A stretch of DNA of 64,000 nt from Oopsacas minuta (taxonomy: Eukaryota; Porifera; Hexactinellida; Lyssacinosida; Leucopsacidae). The stretch spans positions 35,242 through 99,241 of the forward strand of contig JAKMXF010000014.1 of assembly GCA_024704765.1 (NCBI GenBank). The letters run 5' to 3'. Position 1 is the stretch's first letter; the number at the start of each line of letters is the position of its first letter. The translations under genes were made by a program, and so were the position numbers. The notes under the pieces are model-generated. The model was not told the origin of the DNA. It ran no database searches and was given only the letters and a program-made list of their open reading frames with translations. Below, piece after piece: positions 23,221 through 33,429 of this stretch.

Positions 23221-23791
23221 GGGGCCTTATTAACTAAAATTCTTAACTAAAATTCTTAGAATTTTGCTTAACTTTAAGTCAAATTCTTAGAATAATTCTA
23301 ACAATTCGAACAATTCTAAGAAAAATATTTAGTGAGGTAAAGAGGACACTTAACTTATAATTTATTCTACTTTTCTATGAAATGATAATCAATACGCATT
23401 TAATAATAAAGAAGATTGTTTATCGCTTAAGACAATATGTTTGATTATCATATCTACATGTGGTAATATCCGCTATTGGGTGGGGCAATTTATCTCATTA
23501 ATGATAAATGAAGTATACAAGTAGAAGGATATTATTTTCTACTATGAGCATATCTTCTCAAAAAGCGATTGAAGTCGAATGAATTGGCATAAATTTTATT
23601 AATCAATAACAAGAATCAATCAAGTAGAATTACCCAATTCTAAGAATTATTCTTAGAATCCGTTAAGTATAGCCAAGTTAAGAATTCTTAACGAAAACTA
23701 AGAATATTTCATGAATTCTTAGAATTATTCTTAGAAATACACTTAGAATTAAGTTAAGAATAATTCTTAGAATTTTAGTTAATAAGGCCCC
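23221..23791. mobile_element. Foldback element with ggggcctta termini
   Basis: The left end ggggccttattaactaaaat is inverted at the right end as attttagttaataaggcccc. Inward of both ends are further complementary ttcttagaatt repeats over about 100 bases per side, so the termini can form long imperfect hairpins. The 570-base element has no coding frame. A clear target-site duplication is not visible. A partial relative starts at about 35207 (cggggccttatttactaaca). Confidence 0.75.
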
Positions 23792-24236
23792 TGTATTTTA
23801 ACAGAATCAAATTGTAGGTTTACAATTAAGCTTAAATGCATAAAATTAGTTCTGGTGGAGTTTATGTAATGTAATTAGCTCTGTAATGTATTTGTATTGA
23901 CCATAGACTGCAATTCTATTGGTCAATACATTCTATGAATATATATGTACATTTATCATATGATTAATCATTTCACACCTTTTTGGTGAACATTTCAAAA
24001 TTATCCTAGAGGTTAGGTTACACTTGTTAAATAGGAGTAAACAGGGATGTTAATTTCGATTTTATCTTTCTTTGGTAAAATGGATATTTTTAGTAGAAAA
24101 ATATAATTTCAATAATCCACTAAAATGAATTTGGGAAAATTAAAGTCGGCACAGAGAATGATTCAAGAGTTGTATGGTGAAAATCTAGAAATTGTATACA
24201 CGAATAATGTTGTTACTTGTTTGTAAGTCAAAAGAA

Positions 24237-25484
24237 TCAAAAGAATTGTAGACAATTAGTATTCTTCTGACACACAACTATAATGTGTCCTGTGTTGTTT
24301 AGTGTTATTCCCCATGGGTAACTGAACTCCCCGATACCCTGACCTTCCTTCCCAAACTTGTGTATCTGTTCTCCCTCCAGATTGAATACGTACACACAGT
24401 GATTATAGTAGTCACTCATAATGATGTTATAGTCTCTGTCTATGTCGAAACAGCATGGATTGTTTGTTTGTTTGCCAACACCTCTAGTTATCAGTCTGTT
24501 GGTTAGAATGTGATCCGAATTGAACACAAACATACACGGATGACTATCATCTAGCACCAATACTATATCTCTTGTAACCTTAACGTCACGTGGATACTTA
24601 AACAAATCTATTCCTAGCATGGAATGGAACTTGAGTACTTGAGTTAAGATTTGAACTCGGTTATTATTATAATCACATACGTACACATTGCGATTTCTAT
24701 CAGAGACATCTACTCCGTGTGGACAGTAGAACTGAGCTTCTCCATTCCCTTCACTACCAACACTCTTGATTAGTTTTCCTTCTAGCTCGTACTTATTAAT
24801 GCAATGACCATGATATTGTGTAACAAACACATAATTCTGAGATATACAGATACCTACTGGTTTGTTCATCTTCTCACTGAACATGAAGAGATAGTCTCCG
24901 TTACTGCTAAATACTTGTACACGATCGTTGGAATAATCTGCTATGTATATGTCTCCAGTTTGGTTAAGAACTGCTATACCTCTGGGACAGTTCAGTTCCC
25001 CTGGAACTTTCTTGTGTATATCATTCTTACAGCCACAAGCAATAGGCAGCTGTTTAGCCTTGTAGTCAGGTACAACAGGCTTCACTTGAGGAAGGAAGAA
25101 GTGGGTGGGAAATATTTTAGTCTGACTGTTAAGCTTAATACTCCCTAGCTGTTCTATGTCAGTCTCGAATTGATTGTCCCATTCAAACTCAATGCTACTG
25201 CCTGTCTCAGCTGTTAGTTCATTAATTTGTTTGTGAGTTTCAGCAAGTTTATTCGCGGAGAGAGTCTCTGTAGCTTGTGTCATTTCTTTGTTCAAAGCTT
25301 CGACCAATGAATTCATTTCTTGAGTTTTATTATTGTAATCATTCTCGATTTGATCAATACGAGAGAGGAGGATACTCTCTCTGAGCCTGAGTGCTTCATG
25401 CGACTGCTTGAAACAGTCTCTAATCTTCTTTCTACTCTCTTTTATCTGAGTTATGAAACTCAAATCAACTTCTACAGTAGCCAT
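24237..25484 (-). CDS. Coiled-coil NHL-repeat protein (family member B)
   Basis: Intact single-exon protein of 415 residues, very similar to the gene at 20209 over its full length. It differs by a short deletion in the coiled-coil part, where the QQIIQSAIEKK segment is missing around residue 98, shortening the helix. The six NHL blades and the NCLQFF terminus are conserved. Surface residues of the blades vary (NDIHKKVPGE, YSNDRVQVF, YHGHCINKY), which is where ligands bind in NHL propellers. Its 5' flank (25488-25640) is homologous to that of the pseudogene at 30749, whereas its 3' flank is not shared with 20209. Start at 25484 agrees with the paralogues. Confidence 0.9.
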   Translation of the reverse strand: MATVEVDLSFITQIKESRKKIRDCFKQSHEALRLRESILLSRIDQIENDYNNKTQEMNSLVEALNKEMTQATETLSANKLAETHKQINELTAETGSSIEFEWDNQFETDIEQLGSIKLNSQTKIFPTHFFLPQVKPVVPDYKAKQLPIACGCKNDIHKKVPGELNCPRGIAVLNQTGDIYIADYSNDRVQVFSSNGDYLFMFSEKMNKPVGICISQNYVFVTQYHGHCINKYELEGKLIKSVGSEGNGEAQFYCPHGVDVSDRNRNVYVCDYNNNRVQILTQVLKFHSMLGIDLFKYPRDVKVTRDIVLVLDDSHPCMFVFNSDHILTNRLITRGVGKQTNNPCCFDIDRDYNIIMSDYYNHCVYVFNLEGEQIHKFGKEGQGIGEFSYPWGITLNNTGHIIVVCQKNTNCLQFF

Positions 25485-26660
25485 TTGTGTAGAAATTTAT
25501 CTTTTGTTGAATTGAATGATAGTGACTATAGAATAGTTATAATTATATTAATTACTGAGAAACTACACAATCTATATTCATATAATTTGATGAAATTTAT
25601 ACCATGAGCTATTTGACTGTGCATGCTATAGATAAGCTAATACTAGTTATTCCATAACTAGAAGGGAAGCGGGGGTTCTTTTAGCACCATAAACCAGGCG
25701 CGGCACGTCTCTTCGAAAAGTGGTTCGGCGAGAAATTTACATTATTCGAATGTGCTCCGGCGACTCCGCACTAATTATAATATTAAGGCATGAATTAAAC
25801 CTGTCTACGATCTATTAAGTTATACATATATATTAGGGTGCATCAGTTGCCGCTTTCGCCTAAAAACTAACGTCGCTGACTACTCTTATGTTATCTATTC
25901 TGTATTGATTCATCATGCACAATTTCAATGAATCCATTAAGCTTTAGTAGTAATCACAATAGATTGTAATTTTGCTGGTGTTTATCGCTTTCTGTCCAGT
26001 ATTCGAAAAGTGTAGTTGGATCATGTCTGGATATCTGAAAACTTAGAATTGGGTAGTTTGGGGGTTAGTTCATGTCGGTGAATAACATTGTTCGGAAACC
26101 AATCTTGTAGTTTTGGAGAAATTAGCGAAAATAGTTGGAGTCGGTGCTGGTATGATAACTATCATCAGTTAAAGCCATTTTCACTAATATCTTCTAGTAC
26201 AAGATTGGTTATCAGTGTTTTATTGACCGACATAAAACCACCTCCAGACTACACAATTCCAATTTTTCAGATCTTTAGCCCTGATCAAACTTCTTTTTTT
26301 TCAACAAATTGGCTAGAAAATCGGACAAAAAGCACAAAAATCTAGTACCATTTCAAAATCAAATAAGTGCTATAATCTCGAATTGGGTGCGGGAATAGGT
26401 TAAAACTGAAGTGATAAAATTTAGTGTTCTTTTTGGTTACGAATATAACACCTCGGCAGTAATCGGTTAATGCTCTGGTAATTTGAAATTTATTTAGATA
26501 GATAAATAATATAAATCTGTTACGAATAATGAAAGGGTAATTAATTTGAGATTTTTAATTGAAAGGTTTGCGTCACATTATTCACGCTACATCCTGTACT
26601 GTACTCTGTAGTTATTTGTACTAGTAATTAAGTAGTATATGAAAATACTGGAATAAAGAT
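25485..26660. other. Intergenic, no gene seen
   Basis: The first 150 bases are the duplicated 5' flank of the NHL gene. The remainder is AT-rich. A frame at 26088-26345 has no recognisable features. The 3' end of the carnitine acetyltransferase transcript must end here; an aataaa on the minus strand is not clearly placed. Confidence 0.5.
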
Positions 26661-28694
26661 TTATAGCTTAGCAGGCTGTCCGAGGTATAATGTGTGCTGC
26701 ATTTGCATTAGAGACTCCTCAATACATTTAATCATACCAGCTGTAGAAGTAGTAGGACAGCTCCTGAATGTACTTACACAAATCCTGAACTCATTCTCTC
26801 TGGGATTATAACACACACCGTAACCATCTGGTACAACAGGACCGAAGCATAAAGTCAGTTGATGCTGTGATGGTACCTGACTGGTGGAGAGGGTAATGTG
26901 TAGACTGTGTGAGTATGTAGGATCGGAGAAGATCTCGGGAAGTAGAACACCCTTCTCCTTAGATATCAACTTCAGTCCCAACAGATGTCGATCAACACCC
27001 TGACCATTCACAGCCTCTATTGTGTAACTACGATGAGCTTCTACTGCCTGACGTAATAAATGTGCTAGCTTTTCATTAGACATTACATTCTGTGTAAAAG
27101 CCTGTACAAACTCGAGAGAAGCCATAGTAGCAGATCGGATAGTCTCAGTCCTGCCTTGATAGAATTTCCGTGTGGATCCGCTCTCATAAGTTGCTGGTGT
27201 CTTAGTATGCATTTTATAGTAAGCAAGTTGTAATGCTACCTGGAAGAAACTGTCTGGACTAAGCCTGTAGCTTTTGGGAAGATCTTTACCGAATTCTTTG
27301 AACAAAAAGCATTGGACATCTGTATCAGCGACAAGAGAATCCATCTCTTCTCTAGCTACAGCTATATGCTGCTGACTTACAGCAGAAATTTCCCAAAGCA
27401 GCTCTTCAGGATCTGCAAGTAGGGGGTCCTTACAAGCACATACGTCACTTGGTTCTTGAGAGGCAGCAATAGTCTTATCGAATAATTTAATTACCGGGGG
27501 AGCATCTGCATTAGAATGTTCGTAATTCATTCCAAAATATCCGTCTTTACCGACTAGGAACTGAACTCCTGAATCAAACCATCTGTTAGCAGAGTGTACA
27601 GAGCTTCCGTAACCGTGTAGTGTAATCCTAGAAGCTGTAGTCTCTGTGGGATCTGAAAGGTGTGAAATCTCTGAGGTAGACACGAGTGGAGTTGGATTAT
27701 CAATACACAGAGTGAATATAGCAGTTTCTATTTGTTCCAGTGTGGTTACGTTTGTTGGTGTATTGATTAACTCCTGTCTGGCTGTAACAAGCTTGTCTCT
27801 GTGTAGACTGGTGAGAATGCCAACTTTATCCTTACAGGGGGTATCACTCTGTCTTAGGATAGCCTCTATCTGTGAAGAAATAGCTTCACGTGTAGCTAGG
27901 ACACCCTCACGATTGAATACAGGGAGTTTGAAGAAGCGGCCCTGGTGTATAACTAGGATATGTCTGCTCTGTTCTCTACTCGGACGTCTTTGTGAATCAA
28001 TATCCTTCTCTGGGATACGAGTACTTGCTAGTATGTTACTGTACTGACTCATATCAAGAGCTACCGAACCCATGAGATCAGGAGGAAGTCTGTCTTCCAG
28101 CACGTCCAGATGGAACTCAAGAGCCGAGCGTACAACTTTAGAACAGAAGGAGACGAGCTGGTTCTGTGTAGAGAACTCTTGTTTGAAGGTTGATACACCA
28201 GGTGACGAGTGGACTACTACAGGGAGTCTGAATCCGAGATACGCACACTCTAACCACCACTGGTGCAGCCAGCTATCTCTTACTTTGGCTCTCTCCTGTA
28301 GAGCTTTTTGAAGGTCCGGGCCAGCCCCCGTTCTGAAGCCTTCCACTATTTTCTGAGTTTTAGAGAACTGATCTGGAGACAGGAGTGGTCTTACAACCTG
28401 TAAATACTTATCTAACGTCTCTTCTAGAGGAGGTACGGGGAGACGGGGTATACCAGACGAGGTAAAGAGAGCAGTAGTGCTAGCAGAGCGAGTACTCAGG
28501 AAGGGAAGAGCCATAGCACTAGCTGGGACATGTGAGAGGATAGGGGTAGATTGTTGTTTAGGAAAAGGTTTGTGTGACGTCATGCTATATGTTGACAATA
28601 TTCTGTTACTGGGAAAGGGTTTGTAAGGAAGTTGTAATGAATTCGTGAATATTCTGTTTGAACCAATCACAATGCGTGAGAATGCCATGAGCAT
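26661..28694 (-). CDS. CRAT: Carnitine O-acetyltransferase
   Basis: Intact single-exon frame of 677 residues from the ATG at 28694 (another at 28688). It catalyses reversible transfer of acetyl groups between CoA and carnitine, buffering the acetyl-CoA pool of mitochondria and peroxisomes (family knowledge). Motifs in order: choline/carnitine acyltransferase N-terminal region PPLEETLDKYL (about 88), WWLECAYLGFRLP, the catalytic histidine in FGMNYEHSNAD (His about 393), RLSPDSFFQVALQLAYY, the STS carnitine/CoA motif in LSTSQ (about 603-605), and FGPVVPDGYGVCYNP. The N-terminus is rich in Arg, Ser and Thr and lacks acids over about 60 residues, consistent with mitochondrial import. The last three residues are AKL, a peroxisomal PTS1 also found in vertebrate CRAT, suggesting dual targeting. 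Absence of introns in a 2-kb gene is notable. Confidence 0.93.
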   Translation of the reverse strand: MLMAFSRIVIGSNRIFTNSLQLPYKPFPSNRILSTYSMTSHKPFPKQQSTPILSHVPASAMALPFLSTRSASTTALFTSSGIPRLPVPPLEETLDKYLQVVRPLLSPDQFSKTQKIVEGFRTGAGPDLQKALQERAKVRDSWLHQWWLECAYLGFRLPVVVHSSPGVSTFKQEFSTQNQLVSFCSKVVRSALEFHLDVLEDRLPPDLMGSVALDMSQYSNILASTRIPEKDIDSQRRPSREQSRHILVIHQGRFFKLPVFNREGVLATREAISSQIEAILRQSDTPCKDKVGILTSLHRDKLVTARQELINTPTNVTTLEQIETAIFTLCIDNPTPLVSTSEISHLSDPTETTASRITLHGYGSSVHSANRWFDSGVQFLVGKDGYFGMNYEHSNADAPPVIKLFDKTIAASQEPSDVCACKDPLLADPEELLWEISAVSQQHIAVAREEMDSLVADTDVQCFLFKEFGKDLPKSYRLSPDSFFQVALQLAYYKMHTKTPATYESGSTRKFYQGRTETIRSATMASLEFVQAFTQNVMSNEKLAHLLRQAVEAHRSYTIEAVNGQGVDRHLLGLKLISKEKGVLLPEIFSDPTYSHSLHITLSTSQVPSQHQLTLCFGPVVPDGYGVCYNPRENEFRICVSTFRSCPTTSTAGMIKCIEESLMQMQHTLYLGQPAKL

Positions 28695-30196
28695 ACGTCC
28701 ACTCAATATATAGCTTACAAACTAAGATAATGTAACGTGTACGTTAAGGTGTGTCATGTGCTTCTATAAGAATTGCGTAATTATAATAAGTCTACGTAAT
28801 CAAACATTTTCTAATATATTAATAGAACGTACAAGGTTGTTATATGATTTTGTTTGCATTTTTAGGCAATGAAATAGGTGAATATTCTTTTACAATATCC
28901 TCCTCATACGTAGAAATTACATATTTACGAATTGCATATTTAGTTAGTGGGAGTACAATTATGGAGAAGTGGGCTAATGTGCAGGATATTGAAAGTTTAA
29001 AGAGAGCTATAATTAAGCTTGAGTTTACAAACAATTAATCCTATTTAATAGCTAGCATGGCAACTACGTAAATTCATAGGCGGCGTTGTGCTAATTGGAC
29101 TGTCCAGACCTGAATTTGCAAAAGTGGCCATAATAATAGACAAATTAACTAAACTAAGAATTCTCCTTAGTATTGCGAATCAATATTCTGACAATAATCT
29201 AAGTGTATTATAGTAACAATATCAATTCTTTAAGGAGGCTACATAACAGCATTCTGTCTTGTGGTTGTACCAGCTCTCTAATCTTGTATCAACTCAGGGG
29301 TAACTACGTGAAAACAATCGTATATTGGCCCCGCTCATGATTTGCTAGACAATATTAGAGGCGCCTATCACGGGCGGTATTTATGGTACGGCTGGCTCTG
29401 GTATGGCAGAGCTGCATTGGTACTGCGGCAAAATTTCGTGCCCCGGGGGATGCCTCTCCCTTGGTAAAGCATGCCACGTTGGTTCAAATCGCATCTTACC
29501 CTCAATATTTTTAATCTCACCAAAATATCTGCGGGGATATATCTCTTGTATTGATCTATATACCTGAATATTATTTTTCGAGTATTACCCTAATCAAATG
29601 TATCCATCTTATTAATATACGTAAAGCAAAAGTCAATCGGAAAAGTAATCCAAACAAAATTTGTATTATACAGTTATGAGAAATAGTTTAAGATTCAAAC
29701 TTACGTGACAGTAGAAAGGTAATTAATGTGGTAGCAATTATTACTTGTTATCCAGGACTTATTGATCCTCATCTAGTACTTGTTGCTCATCAGATTTAAT
29801 TTGTGCCACCCCCAGATTTCAAAGCCACACGACGCCACTACCCAGCTGGATAGTTATACCCAACTAGAAATTTATAGATCAGCCACTACATGCCTCCTGC
29901 TAAACCCGTGAAAACACCTTGTCTCACGTCCTGTCCCCCTTTGGTAATTCCTTCGCCCCACCCCCTAAGGGAAAATCCTGGCGACGTCCCTGACGCGGCC
30001 CCTGTAGGTTGCTAAACGTTTTCTTTATAAGGAACTTCCCAGCCTGAGATTAGATCTTTCAAGGTTATTAATGTTAACTTCTTCAAATTTCTGTCTGTGG
30101 TAAGTTTCAGTCATTTTAAGTATGAATAAATTACATTTTGGGTTTCAACCTTGATATTTACAAACTTACTGATAGATTAATCGCGTTTTAATGATT

Positions 30197-30250
30197 ACGA
30201 GCTTTTGGCTCGTCGCTTCGCGATGAACTCGGCGCATTGCGCCTCGAGGT
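30197..30250. repeat. Dispersed GC-rich repeat, copy 2 core
   Basis: Contains ggctcgtcgcttcgcgat and cggcgcattgcgcctcgagg, matching the cores at 12351 and 62454. It stands out as a CpG-rich island in AT-rich DNA. Confidence 0.65.
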
Positions 30251-30331
30251 ATCCATTTTTCTCCAAATTGACGGCCCCTTTGAGTATTATAATATAGATA
30301 TATTTAGAACAATGGAATTCACAAATATACG

Positions 30332-30520
30332 TACAGTAGAACTCGGATAAGACGCACCCCTCGGGAAACAGAAATTAGTACGTCTTAACTGAGTGTACGT
30401 CTTATCCAAATATGTTTGCATTACAAATAATGATGACTGATATTTTGGGATATAAGAAATAGTACGTCTTAACCGAGTATACGTCTTAAGCCGAGTACGT
30501 CTTATCCGAGTTCTACTGTA
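30332..30520. mobile_element. pogo/Tigger-like MITE
   Basis: Flanked by TA on both sides. Left terminus cagtagaactcggataagac; right terminus gtcttatccgagttctactg; both ends carry further internal copies of acgtctta. 189 bases including TA, no coding capacity. The TIR starting CAGT and TA target site fit Tc1/mariner-pogo type elements. Related copies are at 43295-43365 and 43368-43535. Confidence 0.8.
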
Positions 30521-30748
30521 TATGGCATTTATATTATTGAATTATTTTGTAACCTTTGTAGCCGTTGAGAGCAAGTATCTACGTATATTTTTAGATTTTG
30601 CGAATTTGTTTTTACTTTCAATAGCTCTTGGTATAAACTTCATCAAATGAAATGAATATAGATTGTATAGTCTCTCAGTAATTAATATAATTATAACTAT
30701 TCTATAGTCACTATTATTCAATTCAACAAAAGATAAATTTCTACACAA

Positions 30749-32017
30749 ATGGCTAATGCAGAAGTTGATTTGAATTTCATAGCTCAGATAAAAGAGAGTA
30801 GAAAGAAGATTAGAGACTGCTTCAAGAAGTCGCATGAAGCTCTCAGACTCAGATAGAGTATCCTCCTCTCACGTATTGATCAAATCGAGAAAAATTATAA
30901 TAGCAAAACTCAAGAGATGAATTCATTGGTCGAAGCTTTGAACAAAGAAATGGCACAAACTACAGAGACTCTCTCCGCTAATAAACTCACTGACGTTCAA
31001 CAAATAATTCAATCAGCTATTGAAAAGAAGATAACAGAACTAACAGCTGAGACAGACAGTAGCATTGAGTTTGAATGGAACAATCAATTCGAGACTGACA
31101 TAGAACAGTTAGGGAGTATTAAGCTTAACAATCAGATTAACACATCTCGCACCAGCACCTTCCCTCCTCAAGTGAAGCCTGCTGTACCTGATTACAAGGC
31201 TAAACAGCTGCCTACTGCTTACTGCTGTAAGTATTCAGAGAACAAAGCTCCAAGAGAACTGAACGGTCCCAGAGGTATAGCAGTACATTACCAAACTGGA
31301 AATATTTACATAGCTGATCTGTTTAACCATCGTGTACAAGTATTTACCAGTAACGGAGACTATCTCTTCATGTTCAGTGGGAAGATGAACCGGCCAGTAG
31401 GTATCTGTATATCTCAGAATAAAGTGTTTGTTACACAATGGAGTGGTCATTGCATTAATAAGTACGAGCTAGAAGGGAAACTAATCAAGAGTGTTGGTAG
31501 TAAAGGTTATGGAGAAGTTCAGTTGTACGGTCCACATGGACTAGATGTCTCTGATAGAAATAGCAATGTGTACGTCTGTGATTTGAATAATAACAGAGTT
31601 CAAATCTTAACTCAAGAACTCAATCTCCATTCCATGCTAGGGATAGATTTGTTTAAGAATCCATGTGATGTTAAGGTTACAAGAGACAGAGTATTGGTGC
31701 TAGATAGGAGTGATCCGTGTATGTTTGTGTTCAATTCGGATCACGTTCTAACCAACAGACTGATAACTAGAGGTGATGGCAAACAAACAAACGTGCCATT
31801 TTGTTTCGACATAGACAGAGATTATAACATCATTATGAGTGACTCCAGTAATCACTGTGTGTACGTATTCAATCATGAGGGAGAACAGATACACAAGTTT
31901 GGGAAGGAAGGACAGAGTATCGGAGAGTTCTATTACCCATTTGGAATAGCACTAGACAACACAGGACACATTATAGTTGTGTGTCAGAAGAATACTAATT
32001 GTCTACAATTCTTTTGA
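30749..32017 (+). pseudogene. Coiled-coil NHL-repeat gene broken by one nonsense codon
   Basis: The same 422-codon single-exon architecture as the paralogues at 20209 and 46240, starting ATG at 30749 (MANAEVDLNF). Codon 36 is TAG at 30854-30856 where the paralogues have GAG (SESI/RESI context), a single-base nonsense change. The rest, coiled coil and six NHL blades to NCLQFF, remains open, so the break is recent. Translation from an internal ATG at 30917 could still make a 366-residue protein with most of the coiled coil and the entire propeller. The 5' flank matches gene 24237 and the 3' flank matches gene 20209, pointing to a mosaic duplication. Confidence 0.85.
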
Positions 32018-32290
32018 ACTTATCTTGCATACATTCATTCATAGCTAATATTTTCTTTATACAATTCGTATATAACTTTTATTCTTATTCTATTTCCTTA
32101 TAACCTTTTACAACTATCTTCTTATACAGAGTTGCCTGTCACGCCAAATATTTCTGGGCTTAATGTGGTTCGGCTGGGCCACTTTTGGGCGCCTGAGCCT
32201 GCCCCCCACTTCCCCCTTTAGCTAGCCAAATTTGTTCTACCAGACCAGATTTAGCTTGAATCGGTCCGCGTAAATGTGTTGCTAAGTGTG
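32018..32290. repeat. Inverted copy of the 3' flank of the NHL gene at 20209
   Basis: Sequence from gaacttatcttgcat through gaatcggtccgcg matches the reverse complement of about 19930-20208 with scattered substitutions and small indels. It shows the duplication extended beyond the coding region. Confidence 0.85.
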
Positions 32291-33429
32291 CAAGGGGAAA
32301 CACTCGGAGAAACAGGGTTTCCTAGGGAATGATGTTTCCCTAAACATCATTCACTAGTAAATAATGTTCGGGGAACAGAATTACCTCTGACACTGGTACC
32401 CAAAAGTAACTTTGGGGAAAGGTAATATTACATAATTTATAAATATTAAAGACACTCGGGGATTTTATAGTTACGCTTAGTAATTGTGAACATAAGTGAC
32501 ATTTTCAAATGGCTAACTAATCTATTTTAATCCCATAAATCTAAATAATATCTAAAATAAACAGAACCACGTATATATATATTGATTATGTAATCAAACT
32601 GGAAGGAATTTATTTGTGGTCAAATACAAACAATAATGATAAATTCGATGGTTGCTGTAAAAGCATTCATATAATTGAATATATTCAGTAGCAATGCAAA
32701 GGGTGTGAAATATGATTAATCATATGATAAATCATTTTGATATAGATTGTAAAATGTCTAAATTGAATTCTACATGCTCGATTACCCCTTACTAGCAGTT
32801 AACTCATGTACGATCGCGTTTCTTGATTTTTGACAGGTTAGTTGCATTTTTTTGCAGATTTCGAATTTTACTACCAAATTATTTACTTTTTATGATATTT
32901 CTATATAAATGTAAGGAATTATATATCAATTGGAAGTTTTGGCCTGTACTAGAATATACTCATACTCTCTAGAAAAATCTCAGAATATTCTACGCTACTC
33001 ATTCAAATAGTTTTCGCACACAAGTGTAACAAATTTGAGTTGTTTGTGCAATTATCCAATACGAGCCGCTTCACTTGCTCGCGCTGTGTGGCTTGCGAAC
33101 ATTTTGTGTCCACATGGGACTCGGCACTTTGTGCCTCGAAATGGCAAAGTATAAATTTACAAAATGAATGAATTAATATATATTTCCACAATTTGTTTAC
33201 TTTATATTCATATAAAGTAAACAAAATACAAATTAACATTTTTATGCCAAACTCAATCTATGTTAATGAAAAGTTCCACACAAATTCAACCTCTTAATAA
33301 ACTCAATAATATCATAAAGAAAATAGAATAACAAATGGCTGAGGTGTATACAGATTAGGAAGAAGCCATGGAAAGTGGGGCGGCTATGCCCTGCGTGTAT
33401 ATATTATAGATAATTGATATGCTACTTAG
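32291..33429. other. Intergenic with repeat fragments
   Basis: Begins with a degraded copy of the 97-bp palindromic element (to about 32395), then AT-rich DNA with the palindrome tatgattaatcatatga near 32711 and a GC-rich repeat at 33055-33140. No gene seen. Confidence 0.5.
33055..33140. repeat. GC-rich dispersed repeat (inverted relative of 12745-12830)
   Basis: Contains gagccgcttcacttgctcgc and ggactcggcactttgtgcctcg; read on the minus strand it parallels 12745-12830 (gtggacac-aaatgtt-gcaa, then gagcaag-gaag). Copies are diverged. Confidence 0.5.

Larger units (their letters stand above)
21478..24236. other. Intergenic, rich in short inverted repeats
   Basis: Between two minus-strand NHL genes. 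It contains a 97-base palindromic element (21714-21810), a hexamer repeat (21850-21875) and a 571-base foldback element (23221-23791). Frames at 21884-22189 and 22621-22830 show no conserved features. The 22800-22865 stretch (gttgggggtgtgggggctta) looks like repeat debris. Confidence 0.6.
28695..30748. other. Repeat-rich intergenic region
   Basis: Presumed promoter of the carnitine acetyltransferase, then repeat debris: a CpG-rich stretch near 29380-29460, a repeat core at 30197-30250, a MITE at 30332-30520 and the duplicated NHL 5' flank at 30600-30748. The 28844-29038 interval is open on both strands for 64 codons but shows no homology I recognise. Confidence 0.55.

Noticed and set aside
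28844-29038. 64-codon frame open on both strands, preceded by an acceptor-like ttttag
   Set aside because: No homology recognised and no partner exon; symmetric openness fits AT-rich noncoding DNA.
29440-29505. tRNA-like stretch with a ggttcaaatc B-box-like word
   Set aside because: No matching A box, acceptor stem or anticodon arm can be folded at the right spacing; at most a degraded SINE fragment.
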